From assembly GCA_038501195.1 (NCBI GenBank), contig JBBPUQ010000005.1, positions 2,666,001 through 2,730,000 on the forward strand: a stretch of 64,000 nt of DNA. Direction: 5' to 3'. The stretch is from Nemania diffusa. Lineage: Eukaryota; Ascomycota; Sordariomycetes; Xylariales; Xylariaceae. Shown here piece after piece: positions 23,935 through 37,500 of this stretch (position 1 is the first letter of the stretch; every line of letters starts with the position of its first letter). The notes beneath the pieces are model-generated. The model did not search any database. It saw only the letters and a list, made by a program, of their open reading frames with translations, and was not told where the DNA came from. Both the position numbers and the translations under genes were made by a program.

Positions 23935-24170
23935 TAATTTGATACAGACAGGTATAGGGGTCCTGAAAAATGGGTCTTCTAGGACCACTCTGTATGTATC
24001 TCTAGCACTAGTCCTATTTGGAACTACTCCACATCGGTAGATTAGATAGGTGAGAGGAGCCCTTAGGTCTCCTCCCTTGACCTAGCTTTGCAGGTCTACT
24101 CTTTCTAATCTACATCATACTTTTACAGACTTAAATATAAGCACTACCTATAGTAAACCTTACTATAATT
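23935..24170 (+). mobile_element. Solo E LTR in E0, well preserved, TAATT TSD
   Basis: The LTR is 23940-24165 (226 bp), with TAATT at 23935-23939 and 24166-24170. It begins TGATACAGACAGG and ends ACCTTACTA. Against the copy at 20215-20440 I see about 15 differences, all C/T or G/A. The uninterrupted site is visible in E3 (CAATTATTATTAAA near 62551). It lies 216 bp downstream of the E0 5' LTR, in the same orientation. Confidence 0.93.
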
Positions 24171-25613
24171 ATTATTAAACTTTTTATAAATTAATATAAA
24201 TTAATATAAAACTTTTTATATTATTTTTATATTTTTATATTTTTATATATTAAAATAACTATAATAACTTTTTTTAATAATATTTAATTATAATTAATAT
24301 TTATAATATTTTTAATTAATAATTTTTTAAATATTAATTTATTTTATATTTAAACAATAGTAATTATATTAAAACTTTATTATATATAATTAAATTTAAT
24401 ATTATTATTTTTTTTTTATTTTTTTTATATAATTTAAATTGTTATATATTTGTTTTATTAATTAAATAATTTTATAAAGTTTATTAATTTATATATATAT
24501 ATTTATTTAATTAATAATTAATAATTAAATATTTTTATAAAATTTATATTATATTTTATTTTTTTAAAAAATATTTTTATTTTATTTTTTAATTATATTA
24601 ATATAACTTTTTAATTATTTTATTTATTATTTTATATTATTTTATTATATTTTTGTTATATATATTAAATAAAAATATAAAATAATATATTTATAAAATA
24701 AAAAAAAGCTTTTTTATAATTAAAAAGTTTTATTTATTTATTGTTATTAAAAATTTTATATTAAAATTAATTAAGTTTAATATAATAAAACTTTTATAAT
24801 AATTTAATTTTTAATTATAACTAAAAGTTTATAATAATATTATTTTAATATTTTAAAAACTTTAAAAGTTTTAATTTTTATATATATAATTATATATAAA
24901 ACAAAAGTTATAAATTATAAATAATATATTATTTAATTTTAAAACAAATAAAAATATAAATATTAAAATAAAAATAATATTTTAAAAATTTAATAATAAT
25001 TATTATTTTTAAAATATATTTAATAATTAAAAAAAAAAAAAACTATAAAATAAATAAAACATTTACTATAATATATAAATATATAATAAATATAATAATA
25101 AATAATATATAAATAATAATAACAAAATTTATAATTTAATAATAAATAATTATAAATTTTATAAATATTATTATAATAATTATTAAATTAATTTTTAAAA
25201 TATTAATATTAATTATAAATTATAGTAATTTTATTAATTATTTTAATTATATTTATAATAGTTTTATTAATTTATATATATTGTTTATATTTATATTGTT
25301 TTTATTTTTATTTATAAATAAATTTTATAATAAAATAAACTTTTTATTATAAAAAATATTTTAAAAAACAAAATATATTTTATTATTAATTTTTATATTA
25401 AAAATAAATATAAAAAAGTTTATAATTATATAAATATTAAAAAAATATTTTTTTAAAGTTTTATTAATATTAATAACAAAGTTTATTAATTTAATAATAG
25501 TTATTATAAATATACAGGGTTGTGATTTGAGTTTTGAGTTTTTTGAGTTTTTTGAGTTACTAACTAACTAACTCAAACTCAGACTAACTCAGACCCACTT
25601 TTTTGAGTTTGAG

Positions 25614-25680
25614 TTTGCCTACTGACTAACTCAATTGAGTTTGAGTTTGCCGACTGACTAACTCAGTTGAGTTTGAGTTG
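25614..25680 (+). repeat. 32-bp direct repeats, left arm of the MITE
   Basis: Two units beginning TTTGCC at 25614 and 25646, each continuing through CTGACTAACTCA and TTGAGTTTGAG. They are in the same orientation as the units in the right arm, although the element's ends are inverted. Confidence 0.85.
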
Positions 25681-26070
25681 AGTTAATAACTAACTCAAAA
25701 AACTCAAAAAACTCAAAATTTAAAATTTAAAATTTAAAAACAGCTAAATAAAATAAATAAAAATATAAATAAAAAACTAAGAAACTTTAGCTTTTCAAAT
25801 ATTTTTAGTTTATATTTCTAGCTATTTTATACCATTTATAAAAATTAGTTTATTATAAATAAATAATATTATATATTTATAAAGCAACAACTTTTAAACT
25901 AAATAATTAGCTTAAAAATATAAACTAAATAGTTTTATAAAGCTAAAAATTAGTAATTTTTTATTTATATTTTTATTTATTTTTAGCCCCATTTTTCGGA
26001 CCCGCTTTAATTTATTTTTGAGTTTTGAGTTTTGACTAACTAACTCAAAACTCAGTTGAGTTAGTCTAAG

Positions 26071-26160
26071 TTTGCCAGCTGACTAACTCAGTTGAGTTTG
26101 AGTTTGCCAGCTGACTAACTCAACTGAGTTTGAGTTTGCCAGCTGACTAACTCAAACTCA
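26071..26160 (+). repeat. 32-bp direct repeats, right arm of the MITE
   Basis: Units start TTTGCCAGCTGACTAACTCA at 26071, 26103 and 26135, exactly 32 bp apart, the last one diverging at its end. Each unit contains short palindromes (CAGCTG, and CAACTG or CAGTTG within AACTCA...TGAGTT). Unit-to-unit differences are few. Confidence 0.88.
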
Positions 26161-26422
26161 AATTTTAGACTCAAACTCAGATTTGAGTAACTCAAATCAC
26201 AACCCTGTAAATATATTTATATAATATATATTTATAATATTAAATAATATTTTTTTTAAATTATAATTATTTTATTTATTTAGTTTAATATTAAATTATA
26301 ATTATTTATAAAAAAGTTATTTAATAAATTATATAAAAATATTTTATATAATAATTTATTATAATATTTTATTATATATTAATATTAGTTTTAATTTTTA
26401 ATTTATAGTTATAAATATTAAT

Positions 26423-26648
26423 TATTATAAATAAATATAAAGGTTTTAAAAAATGAGTTTTTTAAAATTATTTTATATATATTTTTAATATTAAGTTTAT
26501 TTAAAATTAATTTATATTAATAAATTAAATAAATAAAAAAAACTTTTAAGTTTTTTTTTTTAATTTAATTTTATAAATTTACTTTTTTTAATTTATATTA
26601 TATTTTTATAAATTTAAATATAAATATTATTTATAATAAACTTTACTA
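26423..26648 (+). repeat. 5' LTR of E1
   Basis: 226 bp, paired with 34347-34572. It ends CTTTACTA and is followed by AATAATATAAAAAG, also found after the E3 LTR at 62272. The primer binding site must lie there but is too altered to assign. Confidence 0.9.
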
Positions 26649-29600
26649 AATAATATAAAAAGTTTTATAATTATATAATTTTATATTTTTAGTTTTTTTT
26701 TTTTATTAATAAATTATATATTATTTATAATATATTATTTAAAATATTTTATTTAAATTAAATTTTTATTATTTAAATATTTTAATATTAATATATATTT
26801 TATAATAAAGTTTTTTATTTTTTTAAACAATATATATATTTTTAATTTTATATTATTTTATTTAAATTAAATTTTTATTATTTAAATATAACAATTGATT
26901 ATTATTAAAGTTTTTATAAATTAATATAAAAATTTATATTATTTTTATATTTTTATATTTTTATATATTAAAATAATTATATTAACTTTTTATAACTATA
27001 TTTAGTTATAGTTAATATTTATAATATTTTTAATTAATAATTTTTTAAATATTAATTTATTTAATATTTAAATAGTAATAATTATATTAAAATTTTATTA
27101 TATATAATTAAATTAAATTTTATTATTTTTTTTTTATTTTTTTTATAAAATTTATATTATATTTTATATTTTTAAAAAATATTTTTATTTTATTTTTTTA
27201 TTATATTAATATAACTTTTTAATTATTTTATTTATTTTATTATATTATTTTGTTATATTTTTATTATATATATTAATTAAAAATATAAAAAAAATATATT
27301 TATAAAAAAAAATAAAAGTTTTTATATAATTAAAAAGTTTTATTTATTTATTGCTATTAAAAATTTTATATTAAAATTAATTAAGTTTAATATAATAAAA
27401 CTTTTATAATAGTTTAATTTTTAATTATAATTAAAACTTTATAATAATATTATTTTAATATTTTAAAAATTTTAAAAGTTTTAACTTTTATATATATAAC
27501 TATATATAAAACAAAAGTTATAAATTATAAATAATATATTGTTTAATTTTAAAATAAATAAAAATATAAATATTAAAATAAAAACAATATTTTAAAAATT
27601 TAATAATAATTATTATATTTAAAAACACTTTTAAAATAAATTTAATAATTAAAAAAAAAAATTATAAAATAAACGAAATATTTAATATAATATATAAATA
27701 TATAATAAATAAATAAAATATTGTTATTTTATAAAATATAATAAATATAATAGCAAATAATATATAAACAATAATAATAAAATTTATAATTTAATAATAA
27801 ACAATTATAAATTTTATAAATATTATTGCAGTAATAATTAAATTAATTTTTAAAATATTAATATTAATTATAAATTATAATAGTTTTATTAATTATTTTA
27901 ATTATATTTATAATAGTTTTATTAATTTATATATATTGTTTATATTTATATAGTTTTTATTTTTATTTATAAATAAATTTTATAAAAAAACAAACTTTTT
28001 ATTAAAAAAAATATTTTAAAAAATAAAATATATTTTATTATTAGTTTTTATATTAAAAATAAATATAAAAAAATTTATAATTATATAAATATTAAAAAAG
28101 TATTTTTTTAAAATTTTATTAATTTTAATAGCAACATTTATTAATTTAATAATATTTATTATAAATATATTTATATAATATATATTTATAATATTAAATA
28201 GTATATTTTTTTAGTTATAGCTATTTTATTTATTTAATTTAATATTAAATTATAATTATTTATAAAAAATTATTTAGTAAATTATATAAAAATATTTTAT
28301 ATAATAGTTTATTATAATATTTTATTATATATTAATATTAATTTTAATTTTTAATTTATAATTATAAATATTAATAGTATTAAATATTTAAGCTTTAATA
28401 TTAACTGTTTCAAACTTTTAGTTTTAAAAAAGATTTTAATAATAATAATAAAAACAATAACAATAATAACAATAATTTATTAAGTTATAATTTTAGTAGT
28501 AATAAAAATAATATATTATTTTTTTTATTTATATAACTTTTTAATTTTATAAAAAAAATATTAATTTTATAACTTAATAAATAAAATAATATTTTTAACT
28601 TTGTTAATATTAATTTTTAATATTAATATTGTTTTAAATAAACAAATATTAGTTAATTTAAATTTAATTATAAAAATTATAATAAAATTAATATAGTTGC
28701 TAATAATAATAAACTGATTTTTATTAATATATATTATTTTATTAAATAATTTAATTTTTTTATAAAAGATTTAAAATTAATTAAAAAAAATATTTATTAA
28801 ATTTTAACTTTATAGCAAATTTTTTTAATTAAATTAATAGTTTGATAATAAACTATTAAATTAATTATAAAAACTAAAATAAATTTTTAAGTTTAAAAAT
28901 TAAATATATTACTAAAAAAATTAATTAATTGATTTTTAATATAGTTTATAACAATAACTAAAAAATTTAATCAAAATATTTTTATATTATAAAATATATT
29001 ATATAATAAAGTAGCAATAATATATTAAAACAATATAAATTTTTAATAAAAGTAATAATAATTAATATAAAATTATAACAATTATTTATATATATATAAA
29101 TTTAAATATTAAAAACTATTTATACTTTTTTAAAAATAATAATATTTTAATAAAATATATATTATATATTATTAAAATAAAGTTTTTAATTATAGTAATA
29201 ACTATTTAAAAGTTTTTTTTTATTAATATAGTTGTTAAAAAAACAAATAAAACAATAAAAACTAAATATTTTTTTAGCTATAATATAAAAATAATAAACT
29301 TTTGTAAAAAAAAAAAAGCTTTAAATATAAAAATAGTTATAATAAATATTAAAATAAATATTAAAAAAAAATGAAAAAGTTGAGTTTATATAATATAAAA
29401 AAAAAAAAAGCTTTAGTTTTTTTATTAAATTTTTTATTTTTAAATTTAAATTTAAATAATAAAATATTTGTTATAATTAATTATAATATTATATATAAAT
29501 ATTATAATAAAACTTTCGATTTAATTAAAAAATATATCTAATATAAATAAAAATATATTAAAAATTTTTTTAAATAAATGATATATATGTTATTTATATA

Positions 29601-32600
29601 TTTAATTATATATATATATAAATAATATTATATATTATTTTTAATAAAAAATAATTTGTTTTATTATTTAAAAGTTTATATTAAATAGTTAAATTTTTTG
29701 TTTATTTTAAATGCTGTTTTTTTTATATTTAATTATAACTTTAAAAATATAGCTAATTTAAAAAATAAATTTATTATTTTTAAATTACAATAAGTTTTTT
29801 TATAGCTTTATAAATTTAAAACAATATATTAAATTATTAATAATATATTTTAATATTTTATAGTTATTATTAAAAAAAAATTCAGTAAAAATAATTATAT
29901 AATTTATTTAAATATAAAAACAAGTTATATTTTTATTATTAAAAAGCTATTTAATTAATTTAAATATATTATTAAAATAAAAAATATTAAATTTAAAAAT
30001 ATTAAAAAAAAAAAAATATATTATATAAAATAAATTAAGTTTAAATTTTATTTATTAAAATATAATAAATATAAATTTTTAAAATTAATAAAATTTAAAA
30101 AGTTAAATTAAATATTAAATTATAATATTAAATTAATTTTATTATTTATAAATAAATTTTTAAATTTTTATAAAGCTAAAATTAATTATTATATTAATAT
30201 AATAACTTTTATTAATATATTTAATTTTAAGATTTTTTTTTAAATATATTTATAAATATATTTATATATATAAAAAGTTATTTTAATATAAAAAATATTA
30301 TTTATATTAAATTTATTAATATAAATATTTATAGTTTATAAGTTTTTGTTATTAAATAAAAATTATATATTTAAATTAATTTAAAAAAATAATATAATAG
30401 TATTAGTTAATTTTATTATATTTAAATTAGTAATATTTATTAATTTGTTATTAAAAATTAAAACTATTTTTAAAAAAATATAAGTTGATATAATTTAAAA
30501 ATAATAATATATAAACAAAAATATTAAAAATATATAAAAAAAATGTTTTAAAACTATAATAATAGCTATAAAATTAATAGTAATTAAAATTGCTATATTT
30601 TAAATATTTATTAATTAAAAATTAATTTTAGTTATAACTAATATAAAAAATATAAATATAAATATTATTAAAATAAATATTTATATTTTTAATAATTTTA
30701 AATTATTTAATATTTATTATATAAATTAATTATTAATTATAATTTTTATTATTATAGCTATAATATTAAATATATATTTAATTAGTTTTAATATTATAGC
30801 TAATTTTAATATTATAATTAATTTTAATATTATATTAAATATTAAATTTATATTAATATTAATTAATATATTAAAACAGTATAAAATTTTTTTTATAAAT
30901 TTTATTAATAATATAATTTATAATATAATATAAGTTGTTATAAATAAATAAATATTAAATATATTTTTTTTATTAAAAAAAGCTAAAATAAAAAAGTTTA
31001 AACTTAAAATTTTAAAAATAACTTTTATTTTAAAAATTAAAAATTTTTTTTTAAAAAAAAAAATTAAACTTTTAAATAAATAATTTATTTATATAAATAG
31101 CGATATTATAGTTAAAAATTTTTTATAATTATTAAAAAATATATTTAAAATTTTAAAAAATTAAAAAATTATTAATATTTTAAAAAAAAACTAAATATAA
31201 ATTTTGTTAATAAATAATTAATAAAATATAAAGCTAAATTTATATATATATTTTATAAATATTTAAAATTAAAAAATAATAAATATTATATTTAATTAAT
31301 TTTATAAATAAAATTATATAAAATAAATAAATAAGCAATTTTTTTTTATTTATTTTACTTTTATAATTTAAATATAAAAAAAAAAGAATTTATTTTTGTT
31401 TAATTATTAATTTATAAACTTTAAATAAAATTATAATATTTAATAATTATTTTTTATTATTATAGTTTAAAGTTATTTTATTAATTTAAAATAAAAAATA
31501 TATTATAATAATTAATATTATATTATTTTTTTATTAGTTTAAAGTTTATTTAAAATATTATAATAAATTTATTATAATTAGTTTTAAAAAATTAAAATAG
31601 TTTATTATAGTTTTAATAAATTTTTAAAATTTTTTTATTTATATTTAAAAATTTATAAATAAATTATTATAATTATATTAAAACTTTTATTATATTTTTA
31701 TTAATAATATTATAATTTTTTTAAAATTAAATATTTATAATATTTATAAAATATATTTATATTATTTTAAAAACAAAATATTATTATTATTTAAAAAATT
31801 ATTTATTATATATTTTTTTAAAAAGTTTTTAAACTTTTAAATAAATATTTTTAATATATTTATAATTAAAAAAAAACCAGCTATTTTTTAAAATATTAAA
31901 TTTTTAAATTAATTAAAAGTTTTAAAACAATATTTAAATAATAATAAATTTTTATATGTTTTATTTTTTTATTATATTTAATATATAAAATTATTATAAA
32001 AAAAAAGCTAAATTATTAAATTAAAAATATTAAATAAATAAAGTTATAAATAATAATTTTAATAAATATTAAATATATTATAAATTAATATTTTTTAAAT
32101 TTATAAAAACAAAATTAAAATTTTTTAAAATAATATAAATATTAATTTATAACAATATTATATTATATTATTATAATTTAGTTAAAATTTTATTTATATA
32201 AATAAATATTTTTTTTAAATAAAAATTTAATATAATAATATTTTATTTAAAAAATAAATATATATAAAAGTTTAATTTAATTATATTTAATATTTAAATA
32301 TTTTTAGTTATATTTTTTAGTTGTTTTATATTTTAATTAAAAATATATTATAATTTTTTAAAAATAAAAATAGTTTATATTATATAAATATATAAATATT
32401 TAAAAACTATAATAAAAATATTATATAATTTAACAATTATATTTATAAACTATTATTTTATTAAAAGTATTTTAAATTAAATTAATTTAAATATATATTT
32501 ATTAAATTATATTAATAAATATTTAATAAATATATTGATTTATTTATTATAATATAAATTATAAATATATTATTTATTTAAATATTTTATTTTTATTTTT

Positions 32601-34346
32601 AATATATTAAATTAATTATAAAATTTTATTAATTTAATAAATATTAATAATATAATTTAATAATTTATTAAAAATTTAATTTTTAATTAAATATAATTTA
32701 TAATATTTAAAATAATTATAAATAAAAAAGTTAAATTTAAATTTATAACTAATTATAATAAAAATTTTAAATATTATAAAATTTTAAAAATTATTTATAA
32801 AAATAATAAAAATATTATAAACTTTTTATATTTTAATTATTTATTTATTATAATTAATAAATTGCTATATAATATAAATTATAAAAAAAAGTATAAATTA
32901 TATACTTTAAAAAAATAATTTAGTAAATTTTTAAATATAATATATAATAATAAATATTATTTTAAATATAAATATATAATAATAAAACTTAAATTATATA
33001 AAATTATATTTAAAATAAAATAAATTTCAATATATTTAAAGTTTTATAATAAATATAAAATATATAATATAAATAAAAAAAAACTTTTAAAAAATTATTA
33101 ATTTATTTAATTTAAAAATATAAAATTAATAAAAACTATTGTTATAAATTTTATTATAAAGTTATTTAAAGTTTTAACAAATATTATTTTATAATATTTA
33201 AATAAATTTTTAAACTATAATATATTAATAATTATAATATATATTATATTTAAATATATATTTTATATTTTTAAAAATAAAATATATATAACTATATATT
33301 AAATTATAATATTAATTAAATAGCTTTTATTAATTAATTAAAAAGTATTTAATAATATTATTTTTAATTATAACTAAAAGTTTTTATTGTAGTTTTAAAA
33401 AAAATTATTTATAATTATAATATATTATTTTTAAAGTAATAATTTATTAAAAAAAAAAAACTAAATTATAAAAATAGTTATTTAATATTATATATTTATA
33501 TATTTTAAAAAAAATCAAATAAATATATTATTTATATTATAATAAAATTTAAATAGTATATATTTTAATTTAATTAAATTATTTATATATAAATAATTAT
33601 TTAATTTTTAATTTTTAAAATTAAATAATATTTTAATTTAAATAAATTAAAAAAGTAATATAATTAAAACTATTTATTTTATAAAATAATATTTTTATAA
33701 AAATATAAAATTAATTATAAATTTTATAATAATATAAATAAAATAATATTATAATAATAAATATAAATTAATAAAATTTAAAATTAATAATAAAGTTTAT
33801 TTAAAGCTTTATAATAATTATTATTTATTTAATAAATTTTTTAAAAAATATTTATAATAATAAATTAAGTTATAAAAAATTAAACAAAAAATTAATTAAT
33901 TAATATATAAATTAAATTTTTTAAAAACTTTTAATATATATTTAATTATTTTTATTATATATTTATTATTTAATATAAAAAAAAAAATCTATTTTATTAT
34001 AAAATTTTTATATTAAAATTTATTTATAATAAATAAAACTTTAATAAAAAAAATAATTTATTTAAAATTAAAATTATTTTAAAAAATTAAATAAATAAAT
34101 TTAAAAATAAATTTAATTATTTAATTAAATAAAAAAGTTATAAATATAAAAATAATTAATAATAATTAAAATAATAATTTTATAATATTAAAATATTAAT
34201 TAAAAAATATTAAATTTAAAAAAAAAAATATTTAATTTTTTAAGTTAAAAAAGTTCAAAAAATTTAAAAATATTTAAAAAAATAAAATTAATAAATATTA
34301 TATATAATTATTAAAAATAATAATTTTTTTTTTATATAATAATATT
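26649..34346 (+). mobile_element. E1 internal region: degraded gag-pol
   Basis: 7.7 kb without any surviving frame. The first 1.7 kb match the 5' internal parts of E0 and E3, and the rest matches 34578-47270 of E0 (minus C). A compact relict RT block is described separately. After it the degraded sequence continues to the LTR, and the last 270 bp are shared with E2, E1 and E0. I could not recognise protease, RNase H or integrase signatures. Confidence 0.75.
31682..31774 (+). pseudogene. Relict reverse transcriptase of E1 (FINNIIIF for FIDDIIIF)
   Basis: A stop-free stretch of 31 codons in one plus frame: N-F-Y-Y-I-F-I-N-N-I-I-I-F-L-K-L-N-I-Y-N-I-Y-K and onward. Reversing RIP gives F-I-D-D-I-I-I-F-S-K: both D codons sit after T (TTGATGAT to TTAATAAT), and S to L is TCA to TTA. 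Y at regular spacing after it is explained by CAT to TAT at histidines. This is the active-site block of Ty3/Gypsy RT. E0 has the same block at 37578-37616, followed by a 7-bp frame-shifting insertion. Confidence 0.7.
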
Positions 34347-34572
34347 TAATATAAATAAATATAAAAATTTTAAAAAATAAATTTTTTAAAACTATTTTAT
34401 ATATATTTTTAATATTAAATTTATTTAAAACTAGTTTATATTAATAAATTAAATAAATAAAAAAAACTTTTAAAAATTTTTTTTAAATATAACTATATAT
34501 ATTTATTTTTTTTAATTTATATTATATTTTTATAAACTTAAATATAAATATTATTTATAATAAATTTTATTA
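34347..34572 (+). repeat. 3' LTR of E1
   Basis: 226 bp, starts TAATATAA and ends TTTTATTA. It is preceded by A/T-rich sequence shared with E0 and E2. No distinct polypurine tract is preserved. Confidence 0.9.
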
Positions 34573-34577
34573 TTAAT

Positions 34578-37500
34578 AATATTAAATATTTAAATTTTAA
34601 TATTAATTATTTAAAACTTTTAATATTACAAAATTTTTTAATAATAATAATAAAATTAATATATTATTTTTTTTATTTATATAATTTTTTAATTTTATAA
34701 AAAAAATATTAACTTTATAATTTAATAAATAAAATAATATTTTTAATTTTATTAATATTACTTTTTAATATTAATATTATTTTAAATAAATAAATATTAA
34801 TTAATTTAAACTTAATTATAAAAATTTTAACAATATTAATATAATTATTAATAATAATAAATTGAATTTTTATTAATATATATTATTTTATTAAATAATT
34901 TAATTTTTTTATAAAAAATTTAAAATTAGTTAAAAAAAATATTTATTAAATTTTAATTTTATAATAAATTAATAAATTAATTATAAAAATTAAAATAAAT
35001 TTTTATATATAAAAATTAAATATATTATTAAAAAAATTAAATAATTAATTTTAATATAATTTATAATAATAACTAAACAATTTAATTAAAATATTTATAT
35101 ATTATAAAATATATTATATAATAAAATAATAATAATATATTTTATTTAAAAAAAGCTATAATATATTAAAATAATAAAAGCTTTTAATAAAAATAATAAT
35201 AATTAATATAAAATAATAATAGTTATTTATATATATATAAATTTAAATATTAAAAATTATTTATATTTTTTTAAAAATAATAATATATTATATATTATTA
35301 AATTAAAAGTTTTAATTATAATAATAGTTGTTTAAAAGTTTTTTTTTTTATTAATATAATTATTGAAAAAATAAATAAAACAATAAAAATTAAATATTTT
35401 TTTAACTATAATATAAAAATAATAAACTTTTATTAAAAAAAAAAGCTTTAAATATAACAATAGTTATAACAAATATTAAAATAAATATTAAAAAAAAAAA
35501 AGCTTTAGTTTTTTTATTAAATTTTTTATTTTTAAATTTAAATTTAAATAAAAAAATATTTATTATAATTAATTATAATATTATATATAAATATTATAAT
35601 AAAACTTTCGATTTAATTAAAAAATATAATTAATATATATAAAAATATATTAAAAATTTTTTAAATAAATTATATATATATTATTTATATATTTAACTAT
35701 ATATATATATAAATAATATTATATATTATTTTTAATAAAAAATAATTTATATTATTATTTAAAAGTTTATATTAAATAGTTAAATTTTTAATTTATTTTA
35801 AATATTATTGTTTTTATATTTAATTATAATTTTAAAAATATAGTTAATTTAAAAAATAAATTTATAATTTTTAAACTATAATAAATATTTTTATAAATTT
35901 ATAAATTTAAAACAATATATTAAATTATTAATAATATATTTTAATATTTTATAATTACTATTTAAAAAAAGTTTAATAAAAATAATTATATAATTTGTTT
36001 AAATATAAAAATAAATTATATTTTTATTATTAAAAAATTATTTAATTAATTTAAATATATTATTAAAATAAAAAATAACAAATTTAAAAATATAAAAAAA
36101 AAAAAATATATTATATAAAATAAACTAAATTTAAGTTTTATTTATTAAAATATAATAAATATAACTTTTTAAAACTAATAAAATTTAAAAAATTAAAATA
36201 AATATTAAATTATAATATTAAATTAATTTTATTATTTAAAAATAAATTTGTAAATTTTTATAAAGTTAAAATTTATTATTATATTAATATAATAATTTTT
36301 ATTAATATATTTAATTTTAATTTTTTTTTTAAATATATTTATAAATATATTTATATATATAAAAAGTTATTTTAATATAAAAAATATTATTTATATTAAA
36401 ATTATTAATATAAATATTTATAATTTATAAATTTTTATTATTAAATAAAAACTTTATATTTAAATTAAATTAAAAAAATAATATAATAATATTAATTAAT
36501 TTTATTATATTTAAATTAATAATATTTATTAATTTATTATTAAAAATTAAAATTATTTTTAAAAAAATATAAATTAATATAATTTAAAAATAACAATATA
36601 TAAAAAAAATATTTTAAAATTATAATAATAGCTATCAAATTAATAACAATTAAAATTAATATATTTTAAATATTTATTAATTAAAAATTAATTTTAGTTA
36701 TAACTAATATAAAAAATATAAATATAAATATTATTAAAACAAATATTTATATTTTTAACAATTTTAAATTATTTAATATTTATTATATAAATTAATTATT
36801 AATTATAATTTTTATTATTATAATTATAATATTAAATATATATTTAATTAATTTTAATTTTATAGTTTATAATATAATATAAACTATTATAAATAAATAA
36901 TTATTAAAAATATTTTTTTTATTAAAAAAAACTAAAATAAAAAAGTTTGAACTTAAAATTTTAAAAATAACTTTTATTTTAAAAAAAAAAAAAGTTTTTT
37001 TAAAAATAAAAAGTTAAAGTTTTAAATAAATAGTTTATTTATATAAATAATAATATTATAATAAAAAAATTTTATAATTATTAAAAAATATATTTCAAAT
37101 TTAAAAAAATTAAAATATTATTAATATTTTAAAAAAAAGCTTAATATAAATTTTATTAATAAATAATTAATAAAATATAAAATTAAATTTATATATATTT
37201 TTTTTAATATTTAAAATTAAAAAATAATAAATATTATTTTTAATTAATTTTATAAATAAAATTATATAAAATAAATAAATAAATTTTTTTTTTGTTTATT
37301 TTATTTTTATAATTTAAATATATAATAAAAAAAAAAGTTTATTTTTATTTAATTATTAAGTTTTAAATTTTAAATAAAATTATAATATTTAATAGTTATT
37401 TTTTATTATTATAATTTAAAATTATTTTATTAATTTAAAATTTATTTAAAATATTATAATAAATTTATTATTATTAGTTTTAAAAAATTAAAACAATTTA

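Larger units (their letters stand above)
25507..26215. mobile_element. hAT-type MITE with 19-bp TIRs and 8-bp TSD TAAATATA
   Basis: The element is 25515-26207 (693 bp). It starts CAGGGTTGTGATTTGAGTT and ends with the exact reverse complement. TAAATATA occurs at 25507-25514 and 26208-26215, and E1 has the empty site with one TAAATATA near 28166. An 8-bp TSD and CAGGG terminus are characteristic of the hAT superfamily. There is no transposase and no open frame, so it is non-autonomous. The sub-terminal regions are made of GAGTT/AACTC motifs and 32-bp direct repeats. The AT-rich middle (about 25746-25985) is itself an inverted repeat. Unlike its surroundings it keeps abundant CpA and shows no RIP conversion, so it is a late arrival or too low in copy number to be targeted. 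Confidence 0.93.
23725..26422 (+). mobile_element. E0 internal 5' region (degraded; hosts a solo LTR and a MITE)
   Basis: It matches 26649-28375 of E1 and 62272-64000 of E3. This region directly after the 5' LTR should correspond to leader and gag, but no zinc knuckle or other motif could be read. About 24 bp after the LTR, present in E1 and E3, are missing here. Its last five bases (TTAAT) are the target duplicated by E1. Confidence 0.7.
26418..34577 (+). mobile_element. Complete Ty3/Gypsy-like retrotransposon E1 (8150 bp), TTAAT TSD
   Basis: The LTRs are 26423-26648 and 34347-34572 (226 bp each). TTAAT occurs at 26418-26422 and 34573-34577. It is inserted in E0: removing it joins AAATATTAAT to AATATTAAATATTT, the sequence E1 itself has at about 28367-28388 apart from one A/G. 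So an E element jumped into another E element at a site inside its own family's coding region. The LTRs begin TATTATAA and TAATATAA for TGATACAG. The relict RT is at 31682-31774, about 5.3 kb from the 5' end, leaving about 2.6 kb for RNase H and integrase, a Gypsy-like order. It is heavily RIP-converted, with no usable frame. Confidence 0.93.

Noticed and set aside
25515..26207. CRISPR-like array or a tandem-repeat gene, because of regular 32-bp units.
   Set aside because: The units are contiguous with no variable spacers. They sit inside an element with perfect 19-bp TIRs and an 8-bp TSD, and there is no open frame.
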